Shown: positions 7,485 to 16,533 of the stretch, piece after piece
Numbering within the stretch: position 1 is the stretch's first letter
Layout of the letters: each line of letters begins with the position of its first letter
Source of the DNA: Abditibacteriota bacterium
GTDB taxonomy: Bacteria; Armatimonadota; UBA5829
DNA length: 45,520 bases
NCBI GenBank assembly: GCA_017445025.1
Contig: JAFSVJ010000098.1
Span: 1 to 45,520 of the forward strand
Direction of reading: 5' to 3'
Program-made: the position numbers and the translations under genes
The notes under the pieces: generated by a model
Seen by the model: the letters and a program-made list of their open reading frames with translations, nothing else
Databases searched by the model: none
What the model was told of the DNA's origin: nothing

Positions 7485-9425
7485 ATGAAATTTGAAAACC
7501 TTAAAGACTTACCCTTATCATTTATTGTTAATGATGAAAAAATAACTCTGAAAGACAAGAGAGTTGAATTTATAAATGAACCGGTTTCTTCCTTCATAAT
7601 CCCGGAATTTAACTTGAAAATCACACCTATTTATAAAGAAAACTCTGATTTTGACGCTTGCGAGTGGTATTTCTATCTTGAAAACATAGGTCAGAAAGAC
7701 ACTCCCCTTATCAAAAATCTTCTCCCTTGCGATATAACATTCAATATTGACACCAATCCCACCATCAGATATGCAAGAGGTGGCTCTTGTACCCGAGAGG
7801 ACTTTAGACCCTACGAGATAGAAATTAAGAAATGGAATAATTTTAAACTCTGGGCTGAAGGGGGCAGAAGCTCCGGCATTTTCTTGCCCTTCTTCAATAT
7901 GAATCTTGGTAACGGTGGCTATATGGGTGCTGTCGGTTGGACCGGAGACTGGGAATGTAATTGGTATAGAAACGGTTTATCTGAAAGTGAACTTAACTTC
8001 ACTATGGGTATGAGTGAAACCTGCTTCTACCTCTATCCCGGAGAGAAAGTCAGAACCCCAAAAATGGCATTTGTGGAATATAAAGGCTCTGTAAGAGATG
8101 GACAAAATAAACTCAGAAAATATATTGCCAAATATCACAACCATATTCTTAACGTCACAGGTGAAGACAAAATGCCTATTTTCTCCCACCATTGGGGAGA
8201 AACTTTATGTTCAACACACGTGAAAAATGTAGAATTAATGAATAAAAATAAAGTTGATTATGATTATTATTGGATAGATGCCTCTTGGTTTGGAGAAGAC
8301 CCGGCTTGGATGCCTTGCACAGGTGATTGGGACAACATTAAACCTTTATATCCTAATAAATTTAAACCTTTAACCCATACTCTTCACAAATATAATAAAA
8401 AATTCCTTTTATGGTTTGAACCGGAAAGAATTTGTAAAAACACAGGATTTGAAAAACTCGGAAGATTGCTTATAGATATACCATCTGATAAGGTTGCCTT
8501 AAGGCCTGACTATATTGATGCAGATGACCCAAGATATATTCCCATTGAAAACTCTCGAAACTCCTTTGGATATGATGAAAAACTTATAGATTTTTCCAAT
8601 CCCGATGCTGTGGATTGGTATATAGAATATTTTTCTAAATTTATAAAAGATAACGAAATAGACTTTTTCCGAAATGATTCAAATGTGGCTGTTGATGCAT
8701 ATCTTAAAGCAAATGACAGAGAAAACAGAATAGGAATAACAGAAATGAAATGGTTTGAAGGTCTATATCGTTTTTGGGATACACTTTTGGAAAGAAACCC
8801 GGGACTTATGATAGATAACTGTGCTGCCGGGGGCAGAAGAATGGACATAGAAATAATGGACCGTGCCGTCACCTTAACCAGAACCGACTATGCTTGGGAT
8901 ATAAACAGAGTTCAAAACCACTCCTTAGGACTTAATGAATGGTTTGCCAATCAAGGCTCTTCCACAGGAGCTTTGGCAAAGCACACAGTTTCTGATATTA
9001 ACTATGATGTGGTTAGTGCCATGACTGCGGAATTGATATTTACCATATATAGAATAGACCCTTGCGAACAAGCAGACCCCACAACCATAGAAGTTGATTA
9101 TGAGGAAATAAACAATGCTATTGCCAAATATAGAAAAATACAACCCTATTTCACATTTGATTATTATCCCTTAACGGAATATTCTATTAGCGATAGTGCT
9201 GTTGTGGCTTATGCTTTTTATGATAAAGAACTTGACAAAGGAATGATTGTTGTAATTAACAGAGATAATTCCTATACAAAATCAGTGGAATTTGATATGG
9301 ACTTTGTGAAAGATAAAGAATATAAACTTGATTTTGTATTTAATTCCTTTGATATGAAACTTGAGAATAAAAAGCTCACCGTCAACCTTGACGAAAAGCG
9401 AAAAGCTGTTGTGGCAGAGTTTTAA
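7485..9425 (+). CDS. GH36 alpha-galactosidase (cytoplasmic)
   Basis: A 646-residue protein of the GH36 melibiase family, which hydrolyses terminal alpha-galactosides. An N-terminal beta-supersandwich (about 1-230) precedes the TIM barrel, which shows YYWIDASWFGE, LLWFEPERI, the nucleophile motif RNDSN (D398), the IDNCAAGGRRMD segment and the acid/base motif LTRTDYAW (D468). The C-terminal 90 residues form the usual beta domain. There is no signal peptide, so it should act on imported oligosaccharides. The start is set by AAAGGAG 9 bases upstream. No good promoter is visible in the tract before it; read-through or a promoter within the repeats is possible. It shares its fold with the larger NPCBM-GH36 protein at 36393 but is not a close duplicate. 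Confidence 0.9.
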   Translation: MKFENLKDLPLSFIVNDEKITLKDKRVEFINEPVSSFIIPEFNLKITPIYKENSDFDACEWYFYLENIGQKDTPLIKNLLPCDITFNIDTNPTIRYARGGSCTREDFRPYEIEIKKWNNFKLWAEGGRSSGIFLPFFNMNLGNGGYMGAVGWTGDWECNWYRNGLSESELNFTMGMSETCFYLYPGEKVRTPKMAFVEYKGSVRDGQNKLRKYIAKYHNHILNVTGEDKMPIFSHHWGETLCSTHVKNVELMNKNKVDYDYYWIDASWFGEDPAWMPCTGDWDNIKPLYPNKFKPLTHTLHKYNKKFLLWFEPERICKNTGFEKLGRLLIDIPSDKVALRPDYIDADDPRYIPIENSRNSFGYDEKLIDFSNPDAVDWYIEYFSKFIKDNEIDFFRNDSNVAVDAYLKANDRENRIGITEMKWFEGLYRFWDTLLERNPGLMIDNCAAGGRRMDIEIMDRAVTLTRTDYAWDINRVQNHSLGLNEWFANQGSSTGALAKHTVSDINYDVVSAMTAELIFTIYRIDPCEQADPTTIEVDYEEINNAIAKYRKIQPYFTFDYYPLTEYSISDSAVVAYAFYDKELDKGMIVVINRDNSYTKSVEFDMDFVKDKEYKLDFVFNSFDMKLENKKLTVNLDEKRKAVVAEF

Positions 9426-9427
9426 AA

Positions 9428-9552
9428 TTACTTTTAATTGTGGTGCTAAGGCACCACTTTTTTCTGCTTTCTGCTTTCTGCTTTGTCCCCCTAAGCAAAG
9501 CTTGGGGGGTGGCAGTTTCGTTAGAAACTGACGGGGGGATGGAATTTGTGAT
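9428..9552. repeat. Short hairpin-module cluster before apgM
   Basis: It contains GTGGTGC/GCACCAC arms (9440-9457), TTCTGCTTT words (9461-9484), a C/G-run hairpin (CCCCCTAAGC..GCTTGGGGGG, about 9486-9508) and GTTTCGTTAGAAAC (9514-9527). The first palindrome, followed by a T run, could also end transcription of the GH36 gene. Confidence 0.6.
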
Positions 9553-9582
9553 TTGAAAAATACCCCTAAAATGTGGTATAAT
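9553..9582 (+). promoter_or_regulatory. Promoter of apgM
   Basis: TTGAAA (9553-9558), 18 bases, TATAAT (9577-9582) with TGTGG before the -10. AGGAG lies at 9621-9625, upstream of the ATG at 9632. Confidence 0.75.
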
Positions 9583-9631
9583 TTATTGGTAATAAAACAG
9601 TAAATTAATACATTTTATATAGGAGAATATT

Positions 9632-10864
9632 ATGGCAAAAGGAATATTGCTTGTTGCTGATGGATTAGGCGACAGACCCATTGAATCTTTAGGAGGAAAA
9701 ACACCTCTTGAAGTTGCAAAAATACCAAATATTGATAAACTTGCCGCTGAAGGTGAAAACGGATTGTTGGACACCATTGGTGTTGGTGTCAGAGCCGGCT
9801 CAGATACAGCTCATATATCACTTTTGGGATATGACCCTTACAAATATTACACAGGAAGAGGACCATTTGAAGCTGCAGGAATCGGCATGGATGTTATAGA
9901 AGGAGATGTAGCATTCAGATGTAATTTCTCTACCGTTGACGAAAATATGGTTATCCTTGACCGTCGTGCTGGAAGAATCACCACAGGCACAGATCAACTT
10001 GCCAAAGCTATGGCAGGTCTCAAATGTGACGATATGGAAATAATTTTCAAAGAATCCGTAGCTCACAGAGGTGCCTTAATTATCAGAGGTAAAAACTTAG
10101 GTGCCAACATAACAGACACAGACCCTCACCACGAAAAAGCTAAAGTTTTGGTTTGCAAGCCCATTGACCCCAATGACGAAGCCTCTGCACGAACCGCCAA
10201 GGCTGTTAACTTCTTTGTTCAAAAGTCTTACGAAATATTAAAAGACCACCCTGTAAACTTAGAGAGAATAGAAAAAGGACTTAACCCGGCAAACGTTATT
10301 CTCCCTCGTGGTGGCGGTGTTGGTCCTTCTATGGAAAACTTTGAAAAGAAATATGGCATTAAAGGTGCTTGTGTTTCAGAAACAGGACTTATTAACGGTG
10401 TTGCCAAATATGTTGGTATGACCATTGTTGATACTCCCGAAGCAACCGGTGGATATGACACCAACTGTATTGCCATGGCAAAGAATATTATCAAAGCTCT
10501 TGAAGATCATGACTTTGTTCTTTCTAACGTAAAAGCTGCCGATGTTGCCGGTCACGACAACAACCCAAACGGCAAAATTGATATGCTCCGAAAGATTGAT
10601 GCCATGATTAAATACCTTATGGAAAATGTTTCCAAAGATACATACATTATCTTTACAGCTGACCACTCCACTCCTTGTGAGTTAATGGACCACTCAGGAG
10701 ACCCTGTAGCAGTTTGTATTTGGGGAAAGGACGTTCGTGTAGACGATGTTAAAGAGTTTACGGAAAGAGCCTGTGCCAAAGGCGGACTTTGCAGAATTAA
10801 CGGTCAAAACTTACTTCCAATATTAACCAACTTAATGTTTGTTCAAGACAAATTCGGAGCATAG
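9632..10864 (+). CDS. apgM: 2,3-bisphosphoglycerate-independent phosphoglycerate mutase, archaeal type
   Basis: A 410-residue enzyme of the alkaline-phosphatase superfamily that interconverts 3- and 2-phosphoglycerate in glycolysis. Evidence: the metal-binding opening [11 protein letters not shown] (D10), the catalytic serine motif [15 protein letters not shown] (S57), [11 protein letters not shown], and the C-terminal metal site segments [12 protein letters not shown] and [10 protein letters not shown]. The length is normal for the ApgM family, which occurs in archaea and scattered bacteria and is unrelated in length to the 510-residue GpmI. The start codon follows AGGAGAATATT. It has its own promoter and appears to be a single-gene unit between repeat mosaics. 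Confidence 0.93.
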   Translation: MAKGILLVADGLGDRPIESLGGKTPLEVAKIPNIDKLAAEGENGLLDTIGVGVRAGSDTAHISLLGYDPYKYYTGRGPFEAAGIGMDVIEGDVAFRCNFSTVDENMVILDRRAGRITTGTDQLAKAMAGLKCDDMEIIFKESVAHRGALIIRGKNLGANITDTDPHHEKAKVLVCKPIDPNDEASARTAKAVNFFVQKSYEILKDHPVNLERIEKGLNPANVILPRGGGVGPSMENFEKKYGIKGACVSETGLINGVAKYVGMTIVDTPEATGGYDTNCIAMAKNIIKALEDHDFVLSNVKAADVAGHDNNPNGKIDMLRKIDAMIKYLMENVSKDTYIIFTADHSTPCELMDHSGDPVAVCIWGKDVRVDDVKEFTERACAKGGLCRINGQNLLPILTNLMFVQDKFGA

Positions 10865-10867
10865 TTA

Positions 10868-11435
10868 TAATCAAAAATCAAAAATTAAAAATCAAAACTG
10901 TGGTGCTACGCACCACCTTAGTTAGCGGGCTCTAAATAATGAATAATGCATAATGCAAAATGCATAATGAATGCACAATGCAAAATTATCACCCCCCTAA
11001 AACCCGGGTGGGTGGGTAGCAAAGAGGCTCCAAAAGGTTGAGCGTAATTTAATAGATTTGTCTAAAATTAATCACCCCCCTAAATCCCCCCTAACGCAGT
11101 AGGGGGGACTGATTTGTAAGCAAAACCTTTTGGAGAAAAACGGCACTCAGTAGGGGGGACTGATCTGTAAGCGAAACCTTTTGGAGAAAAACGTAACTCA
11201 GTAAGGGAGACTGACTGTATACCATAGCTCGCCCAAAAGTTTTGAGCCCGCAAAAATATTATGCATTCATCACTCAAACCCCTAAACCCATTCCCAAAAA
11301 GTTTCACTATGTTCAACTTTTCGGGAACCCTTGGGTATTTTCGTCAAGCTCAATTTTTTGGGGACCCCTGAGTAAATTATGCATTATTCATTATGCATTA
11401 TTCATTAACTTGTGATTTGTGATTTGATTAAGTAT
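10868..11435. repeat. Repeat mosaic with inverted edge tracts and a 51-base tandem repeat
   Basis: A gap of about 570 bp. Left edge: AATCAAAAATC words (10868-10898), then GTGGTGCTACGCACCAC (10900-10916) and a truncated C module (GTTAGCGGGCTCTAAAT). Next come AATGCATAATGC words (10938-10986), and the block 11001-11110, which is repeated directly at 13281-13386. A tandem repeat follows (11097-11217), then a CCCAAAAAGTTTC module (about 11290-11335). The right edge has TATGCATTATTCAT words (about 11374-11406) and GTGATTTGTGATTTG (11412-11426). I see no gene; a 78-codon minus-strand frame is a translation of the tandem repeat. Confidence 0.7.
11097..11217 (+). repeat. Tandem repeat, 51-base unit, about 2.4 copies
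   Basis: Units start at 11097, 11148 and 11199, each opening with CAGTA followed by a G run and continuing through AAACCTTTTGGAGAAAAACG. The second unit differs from the first at a few positions. The third copy is truncated. Confidence 0.85.
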
Positions 11436-11446
11436 GGATTATTAAC

Positions 11447-12640
11447 ATGGCATTAGAATATTTCATTAAAGAAGAGTTTGAAAAAGTCCCACAAGTTTAT
11501 AGTTGTGAAATTCTTCCCTCTTATAACAAAAGTTGGGGATATTCAACTATCTTAACAGAAGAAGAAAAAGAAATTGACAAGAACAATGATTATGTTAAGT
11601 CAATTATGTATAAAGGCCCTGATTACAAAAGCAAAGAAACCAGAGTCTTTGCTTGGATAGGTGTGCCACCACTAAAAATAGGTGAAAAAATCCCCGCTAT
11701 GGTTTTGGTTCACGGTGGCGGAGGAACTGCCTTTGAGGCCTGGGTTCGTAAATGGAATGCAAGAGGCTACGCCGCCATAGCTATGGACACTTGCGGTTCT
11801 TACCCTTTAGGTTCTTATGACAAATGGGAAAAGCACCCTTGGTCTTGCAATTCTTCTTGGGGAGATATGGACAATGTAAACTTGCCAATGAAAGACCAAT
11901 GGGGTTACCAAGCTGTTATGGCTGTGCTTTTGGGAACCTCTCTCTTGGCCTCTTATCCTCAAGTAGACGAAACAAAAATAGGTATTACAGGTATAAGCTG
12001 GGGAGGTTATCTCACTTGTATCGCATCAAGCGTAGACCACAGGTTTGTCTTTGCCAACCCAATTTATGGTTGCGGTAATTTAGAATTGGGTTCCGCTTGG
12101 ACAGAGGAAAAATGTCAGGGTGGTTTTGCTACTGTGGGTCCGGAAAAAGCTAAAAAATGGCTTTCTATGTGGGATCCTTCTCATTTCCTTTGCAAAAGAA
12201 CCAAACCTATCCATTGGATTGTGGGAAACAAAGACCATGCCTATTGGCCCTTATGTATTGAAGCTTCAAGAGCAGATTGTGAAAATGTGGCCCATCTCCA
12301 CATTAAAGAGGACCTCCCTCACGACCACGGAGTTTTCGGAGAGTCCCAAGAAGAAAGCAGATGTTTGGCTGAATATTATCTCAAAGGCGGAGAAAAACTT
12401 GTTGATATAAAATCTAAAATTGAAAACAATACAGTTTCTTTCACCACTGATAAACCCATAAAAAGTGCCACTCTCTTTTGGACCAAGTCAGAAGTGCCAA
12501 ATTATGAAAGCCAATGGTTTAAAGAAGAGATAGATATAAGCAAAATGTCTGTTTCTGTTCCAAGTGAGGCAAAAGTGTTCTTTGTAAATGTTTTTGATGA
12601 GAGAGATTTGGTGACCAGCAGCAGAGTTTACAAGAAATAA
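11447..12640 (+). CDS. Alpha/beta-hydrolase, acetyl-xylan-esterase-like
   Basis: A 397-residue alpha/beta-hydrolase related to acetyl xylan esterases and dienelactone hydrolases. The oxyanion region VLVHGGGGTAFE (about 86-97), the nucleophile elbow GISWGG (S184), a late acidic region in VGNKDHAYWPL and the terminal histidine region LPHDHGVFGE give the expected Ser-Asp-His order. A C-terminal beta domain of about 75 residues follows. With no signal peptide it would deacylate imported sugars or oligosaccharides. The ribosome-binding site is weak (GGA, 8 bases before the ATG), and the gene starts 11 bases after the edge of a repeat tract. The HD-domain gene follows one base after the stop, so the two are translated together. 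The true substrate is unknown. Confidence 0.8.
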   Translation: MALEYFIKEEFEKVPQVYSCEILPSYNKSWGYSTILTEEEKEIDKNNDYVKSIMYKGPDYKSKETRVFAWIGVPPLKIGEKIPAMVLVHGGGGTAFEAWVRKWNARGYAAIAMDTCGSYPLGSYDKWEKHPWSCNSSWGDMDNVNLPMKDQWGYQAVMAVLLGTSLLASYPQVDETKIGITGISWGGYLTCIASSVDHRFVFANPIYGCGNLELGSAWTEEKCQGGFATVGPEKAKKWLSMWDPSHFLCKRTKPIHWIVGNKDHAYWPLCIEASRADCENVAHLHIKEDLPHDHGVFGESQEESRCLAEYYLKGGEKLVDIKSKIENNTVSFTTDKPIKSATLFWTKSEVPNYESQWFKEEIDISKMSVSVPSEAKVFFVNVFDERDLVTSSRVYKK

Positions 12641-12641
12641 T

Positions 12642-13211
12642 ATGAACATATCAGATTATATCAAAACAGTAGCTCCTTTTTATACCCTTGAAATAGGAAA
12701 ATCATATCACAACATCACCCATATAGAAAAAATGTTAAACATATATTTTAAATATGAAAGTGATATTGTGGCATCATATCCAAATATAAATAAAGAATTA
12801 TTAATTACATCTATTTTATGGCATGATGCGGGCTATTCTCCTTATAACAAGGAAAATGAAAAAACAGCTTGTGAAATATATAAAAATAATTGTTCTGATT
12901 ATGACCAAAGAGTTGTGGATATTATTATGTCCACAGTTCCTTTTAATAAGGTTTTTGACACTCCGGAAAAGGTAATTTTGCACGATTTGGATTGGTTTAG
13001 TTTTTCAGATATAGATATACTTATTGAGGATGAAAAACTGATTGAACAGGAATATGAGGTTGCTCACAGTGTTTTTGTAGAAGGAAGACGAAAATTTTAT
13101 GAAAACTGTTTAGTCAGTTTCACAGAAGGATTATTCAAATCGGTTGTATTTGAAAAGTTTAATGAAAAAGCTATTACTAATGTTAAAAGCAGAGTTAAAA
13201 ACATAAAATAA
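12642..13211 (+). CDS. HD-superfamily phosphohydrolase-like protein
   Basis: A 189-residue protein with the HD metal-binding pattern: SYHNITHIEKML near residue 22, WHDAGYSP near 60, and a downstream HDLDWFSF. This matches the group of predicted metal-dependent HD hydrolases of about 190-210 residues, usually annotated without a substrate and probably acting on nucleotides or other phosphate esters. The ATG lies two bases after the stop codon of the esterase gene, so it belongs to that operon, which ends at a strong hairpin just downstream. Its presence next to an esterase does not by itself reveal a pathway. Confidence 0.75.
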   Translation: MNISDYIKTVAPFYTLEIGKSYHNITHIEKMLNIYFKYESDIVASYPNINKELLITSILWHDAGYSPYNKENEKTACEIYKNNCSDYDQRVVDIIMSTVPFNKVFDTPEKVILHDLDWFSFSDIDILIEDEKLIEQEYEVAHSVFVEGRRKFYENCLVSFTEGLFKSVVFEKFNEKAITNVKSRVKNIK

Positions 13212-13214
13212 AAG

Positions 13215-13238
13215 CCCTCTCAAATGAGAGGGTTTTTA
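13215..13238 (+). terminator. Terminator of the esterase-HD operon
   Basis: Stem CCCTCTC/GAGAGGG (13215-13221, 13226-13232) with an AAAT loop and TTTTTA tail. Confidence 0.9.
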
Positions 13239-13244
13239 TTTTAA

Positions 13245-13475
13245 TACAAAAATGCACAAATTACAATTGTCACCCTCCCCAACCCGGGTGGGTAGCCAAG
13301 AGGCTCCAAAAGGCTGAGCGTAATTTAATAGATTTGTCTAAAATTTGTCACCCCCCTAAATCCCCCCTAATACAATAGGGGGGACTAACTGTTAGCTATA
13401 GCCAACCTTAAAATTTAGAGCTCGCCAACATAAGTGGTGCGAAGCACCACCTGTTGTGATTTGTAATTTGTAATT
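13245..13475. repeat. Repeat mosaic sharing a direct copy with the gap at 10.9-11.4 kb
   Basis: The block 13281-13386 repeats 11001-11110 in the same orientation with few differences. It is followed by a C module (about 13398-13428), the palindrome GTGGTGCGAAGCACCAC (13434-13450), and TTGTGATTTGTAATTTG words. No gene is seen. Confidence 0.7.
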
Positions 13476-13491
13476 TTATCCCCCACATTCC

Positions 13492-15954
13492 TTAATTTGC
13501 CAAGAAGAGCATGTCTTCATCAGAGACGTCTTTATATGTCCAAGACAGTCCTATTGGAGAATAAAGGCCTCCCGCACGGGCAGTATTTCCTACCTCTACT
13601 GTAATATCATTCTCCCCTACTTTTAAGTATTTTTTCACCTTCACAATAAAGGGTTTAATATATATGGCATCGGCATTTATTCCCAGCTTAGCCATAGTAT
13701 GTTCCATAACAAGTTCACCGTTTACATACACAGTTGCTTCCTCATCAACAGGTCCGAAAAGCAGATATATTTCATTGGCTTTTAATTGGTCTTCTATAAT
13801 ATTAATCTTTTTCTTATACCAAGCTTCACCCTCGTAGGTGCCATATCCTTGCTCGTCCCAAGTGGCACCTATTTTGATTTTAGCCCAATCACTTGTGTCA
13901 TAATCGGACTTATACCAACCTTCCCCATAACCCACACCGTTTGGGTCCATTTTGAAAGCCCAATCGTCTTTGGGAAGCTGTTCATAACCTATTTTATCCA
14001 TATTAATGTTTAAAGCTCTGTTCCACCTCTTAAACAGATTCTCTTTAGAATTATGCATATCAGCGATTTCACCTATGAGTTTAACTCCGTAACTGTCCAA
14101 AAGAGTGTTTATTTCTTCATACAAAGGCATAAGCTCTTTCTTTTGGTCTTCTGTTATAGGTGGTTTTGAAATATAATTTCCGCCAATTCTTAAATATCCC
14201 AAATTTCTTGCCAATTTAAGATAGATAATAGGTATTCTTGCATATCGGACCTTATTTCTTTCTTCTTCAGTTTTACAAAGTGATAAAGCTTTATCAAAGA
14301 GTTTAAAGGAATTCTCTATCCATTCATCTGTATACATTTTAACATCGGGAGTCCACCTTATACCATTATCAAATACAACTCCTATATTTTCACTTGCGGG
14401 AGTATTTTTAACGGGAAGACCATCAAGAATGACATTTTCACTTCCTTCATTGGGATTATGAGGAATAGCATGGGCCTTTTCATACATTTCAATAAGACTC
14501 ATTTCATATTCATACATAATAGGTCCTATTTCTTCACCGTAGTAACCGTAACAAAAATCTTTGATAAGAGATTTAAGATCACGAGAGGGATCCCATAAAA
14601 GTTTACCCCATACCCAACATTTTAAATATCCGTCATTACTTAATGTATGACCGGAAATACCTTGCAAAAATACTGATGTGACACCTAAGTCCTTTAAAAG
14701 TTTAATATTCTTATCTACCACTGCCATATTGGGATTGGGCATTAATAAATGATCGTAATCAGCAATATAATTCCAAGTCATAACTCCCTTAGGTGCCAAT
14801 TTTACCCATCCTTTCACAAGATTTTGATATTTCTCGGTTTCATCATAGGTGCATAAAGGGTATTCCCAATCACAACAGTCAGAACAAAGAATAATTTGCA
14901 TATTTTTATGAAGTGGTAAATTTGTGGGAGGGGTTATGGTATCCAAATATGCCAAAGTCTGTATGGTAGCATTTGGAAACTCGGCAGAAACAGCCTCCGC
15001 TATATGGTTCATACCGTTAATTAAAGAAGCAGCCTTTGTGTTTCCATGGGCAGCATCAAAAGCTCTACACTCAGCACAGTCACAACAGGGATAAGAATCC
15101 ATAGGAGATATACATAATGTATCCTTTTTGTATGATCTCATTTCATTCACAGCGTTTTTGGTCATTAAATCAAGCATTTCCTTATTAGACCAACAGACCT
15201 GGTGAGGCACTCTTTCCCCACTTATTTCAGAAAACCATTCCGGGTGCTTCTCATAGTTTTCCTTAGGGCAAAATATAAATACAGTATGGCACCCTCCGTT
15301 AGGCTCCCATGTATGCATTCTGTTTCTTCTTATATAAGGTCTATCTTTTGTTAAAAGTGATTGGTAAGCATTTTCCCTATTATCATCATATTCCGGGTTA
15401 TGAGGGTAACGATATATAAACTGAGGGCTGTAATCTCGGGGAACGAAAGAAAGCTTTCCGTTCTTTGCGGTGGGAATAACATCATCGTGAAGTTTTGTAT
15501 AAAATCTGCATCCCAAGTCCTCTTCAAGAAGAGCATAAACACCGTTTAATGCTCCGCAGGTTATTCCCCCTAATATATAGATATTTCCTTTTTTGTCTGT
15601 AAGAATAGCATATCCGTCGCCGTTAAGTTTAGGAGCTTTAAGTTTGCTCTTTTGGAACTGTTTGGTGTTTCCCAAACTGATAAATTTACCGTTTATTGGA
15701 TAGGTATCCTCTGTTATTTCAAAATCTACATTATATATTTTCCCCAAAAACTCGGACAAATCTTTGGAGGCTATTTCCTCGTTAAGCTCAGTTTCTGCTG
15801 GAACAACTATGGTGTAAAGGGGCTTTTCTCCTTTGACCAAATCAACTGTGACAGATTTTCCTGTTGGTTTTAAGGAATTAGTCCAAGAGTCTCCATAAAC
15901 AGTCATTAAAGACAAAGACATTAATAAAACTATAAGAATAACAGTTGTTTTCAT
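13492..15954 (-). CDS. Exported DUF4838 protein, glycoside-hydrolase-like
   Basis: An 820-residue exported protein. Residues 1-21 are a signal peptide (MKTTVILIVLLMSLSLMTVYG). About 30-150 resembles the N-terminal alpha/beta domain of GH20/GH67 enzymes (SLGNTKQF, LGGITCGALNGVYALLEEDLGCRFY). About 150-470 matches the DUF4838 barrel-like domain, with the Cys-rich PCCDCAECRAFD segment typical of that family. The C-terminal 160 residues (WYKSDYDTSDW, YVNGELVMEHT) look like a GH2-type sugar-binding jelly roll. DUF4838 proteins sit in polysaccharide loci but have no established reaction here. The start codon follows AAAGGAG. A possible promoter (TGATATAAT, complement of 16455-16463) lies beyond the 450-bp repeat mosaic, giving a long leader. 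Confidence 0.8.
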   Translation of the reverse strand: MKTTVILIVLLMSLSLMTVYGDSWTNSLKPTGKSVTVDLVKGEKPLYTIVVPAETELNEEIASKDLSEFLGKIYNVDFEITEDTYPINGKFISLGNTKQFQKSKLKAPKLNGDGYAILTDKKGNIYILGGITCGALNGVYALLEEDLGCRFYTKLHDDVIPTAKNGKLSFVPRDYSPQFIYRYPHNPEYDDNRENAYQSLLTKDRPYIRRNRMHTWEPNGGCHTVFIFCPKENYEKHPEWFSEISGERVPHQVCWSNKEMLDLMTKNAVNEMRSYKKDTLCISPMDSYPCCDCAECRAFDAAHGNTKAASLINGMNHIAEAVSAEFPNATIQTLAYLDTITPPTNLPLHKNMQIILCSDCCDWEYPLCTYDETEKYQNLVKGWVKLAPKGVMTWNYIADYDHLLMPNPNMAVVDKNIKLLKDLGVTSVFLQGISGHTLSNDGYLKCWVWGKLLWDPSRDLKSLIKDFCYGYYGEEIGPIMYEYEMSLIEMYEKAHAIPHNPNEGSENVILDGLPVKNTPASENIGVVFDNGIRWTPDVKMYTDEWIENSFKLFDKALSLCKTEEERNKVRYARIPIIYLKLARNLGYLRIGGNYISKPPITEDQKKELMPLYEEINTLLDSYGVKLIGEIADMHNSKENLFKRWNRALNINMDKIGYEQLPKDDWAFKMDPNGVGYGEGWYKSDYDTSDWAKIKIGATWDEQGYGTYEGEAWYKKKINIIEDQLKANEIYLLFGPVDEEATVYVNGELVMEHTMAKLGINADAIYIKPFIVKVKKYLKVGENDITVEVGNTARAGGLYSPIGLSWTYKDVSDEDMLFLAN

Positions 15955-16101
15955 ACAAAACTCCTTTTCTTAAAATCTATAATCAAAAATCACTAATCAA
16001 AATAGTGGTGCTACGCACCACATAGGTTAACGGGCACTAAATTTTAAGGCGAGCTATGGTTGATAGACTCTATAGTCACGAGAAACGGTTATGTAGACGC
16101 G

Positions 16102-16159
16102 CCGGACACCCCTCGCCTTGTTTTTTTATGAGCGTAGCGAATAAAAAAGATCACAAGGG
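16102..16159 (-). repeat. Inverted copy of the module at 82-141
   Basis: The flanks (CCTTGTGATCTTTTTT and AACAAGGCGAGGGGTGTCCGG) are identical after reverse complementing, whereas the middle differs. In one copy the T and A runs are joined by GC..GC, in the other by AT..AT, so pairing is retained. Confidence 0.8.
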
Positions 16160-16252
16160 CCCCCATTCCCATAAAATTTCGTAAACTCAATTTTCCGGGT
16201 TGAATTGTGGCAATCTCGGGGTCCCCAAAGAGTTGAGCGAATAGCGAAAACA

Positions 16253-16313
16253 ACCCAAGGGCTCCCGAAAAGTTGAAGCATCTGCGAAAACTTTTTGGGA
16301 ATGGGTTTTAGGG
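16253..16313 (-). repeat. Exact inverted copy of 2533-2593
   Basis: All 61 bases match the reverse complement of 2533-2593. Similarity continues more weakly on the side of the CCCAAGGG end. Confidence 0.9.
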
Positions 16314-16454
16314 GTGAGAAATAAGCATCGCTTTTTTGCCGCAATCGTCCTTTGGCAACTGCCACCCCCCAACCTTATGGTTAGGGGGACAGGTGCGAAG
16401 CACCACATTTTTGTGATTTGTGATTTGTGATTTGTAATTTGAATCCTCAATTAT

Positions 16455-16465
16455 ATTATATCACA
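16455..16465 (-). promoter_or_regulatory. Candidate minus-strand promoter for the DUF4838 gene
   Basis: Read on the minus strand it gives TGTGATATAAT, close to the TGTGGTATAAT seen at other promoters here. It would produce a leader of about 490 bases consisting of repeat modules. Confidence 0.4.
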
Positions 16466-16487
16466 TTTAACCAATTTTATAAAATTA

Positions 16488-16517
16488 TAAAAAAAGCGTC
16501 AAGGATAACCTTGACGC
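16488..16517 (-). terminator. Terminator of feoAB
   Basis: On the minus strand a 9-bp stem GCGTCAAGG/CCTTGACGC with a TTAT loop is followed by a T run. It begins 17 bases after the feoB stop. Confidence 0.93.
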
Positions 16518-16533
16518 AAAAATCAGGAAGGCT

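Larger units (their letters stand above)
15975..16441. repeat. Repeat mosaic with both edge tracts and both long inverted-repeat partners
   Basis: Left edge: AATCAAAAATCAC words (15981-16003), palindrome GTGGTGCTACGCACCAC (16005-16021), and a C module in inverted orientation (16025-16064). Interior: 16102-16159 (inverse of 82-141) and 16253-16313 (exact inverse of 2533-2593). Right edge: C/G-run hairpin (16361-16391), GGTGCGAAGCACC (16392-16404), and GTGATTTGTGATTTG words (16414-16437). No gene is seen. Confidence 0.8.

Noticed and set aside
11080..11316. Minus-strand frame with a repeated 17-residue peptide (FSPKGFAY core)
   Set aside because: It is the translation of the 51-base tandem repeat, whose length happens to be a multiple of three. 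No RBS, promoter or conserved domain is present and the differences between units are not mainly synonymous.
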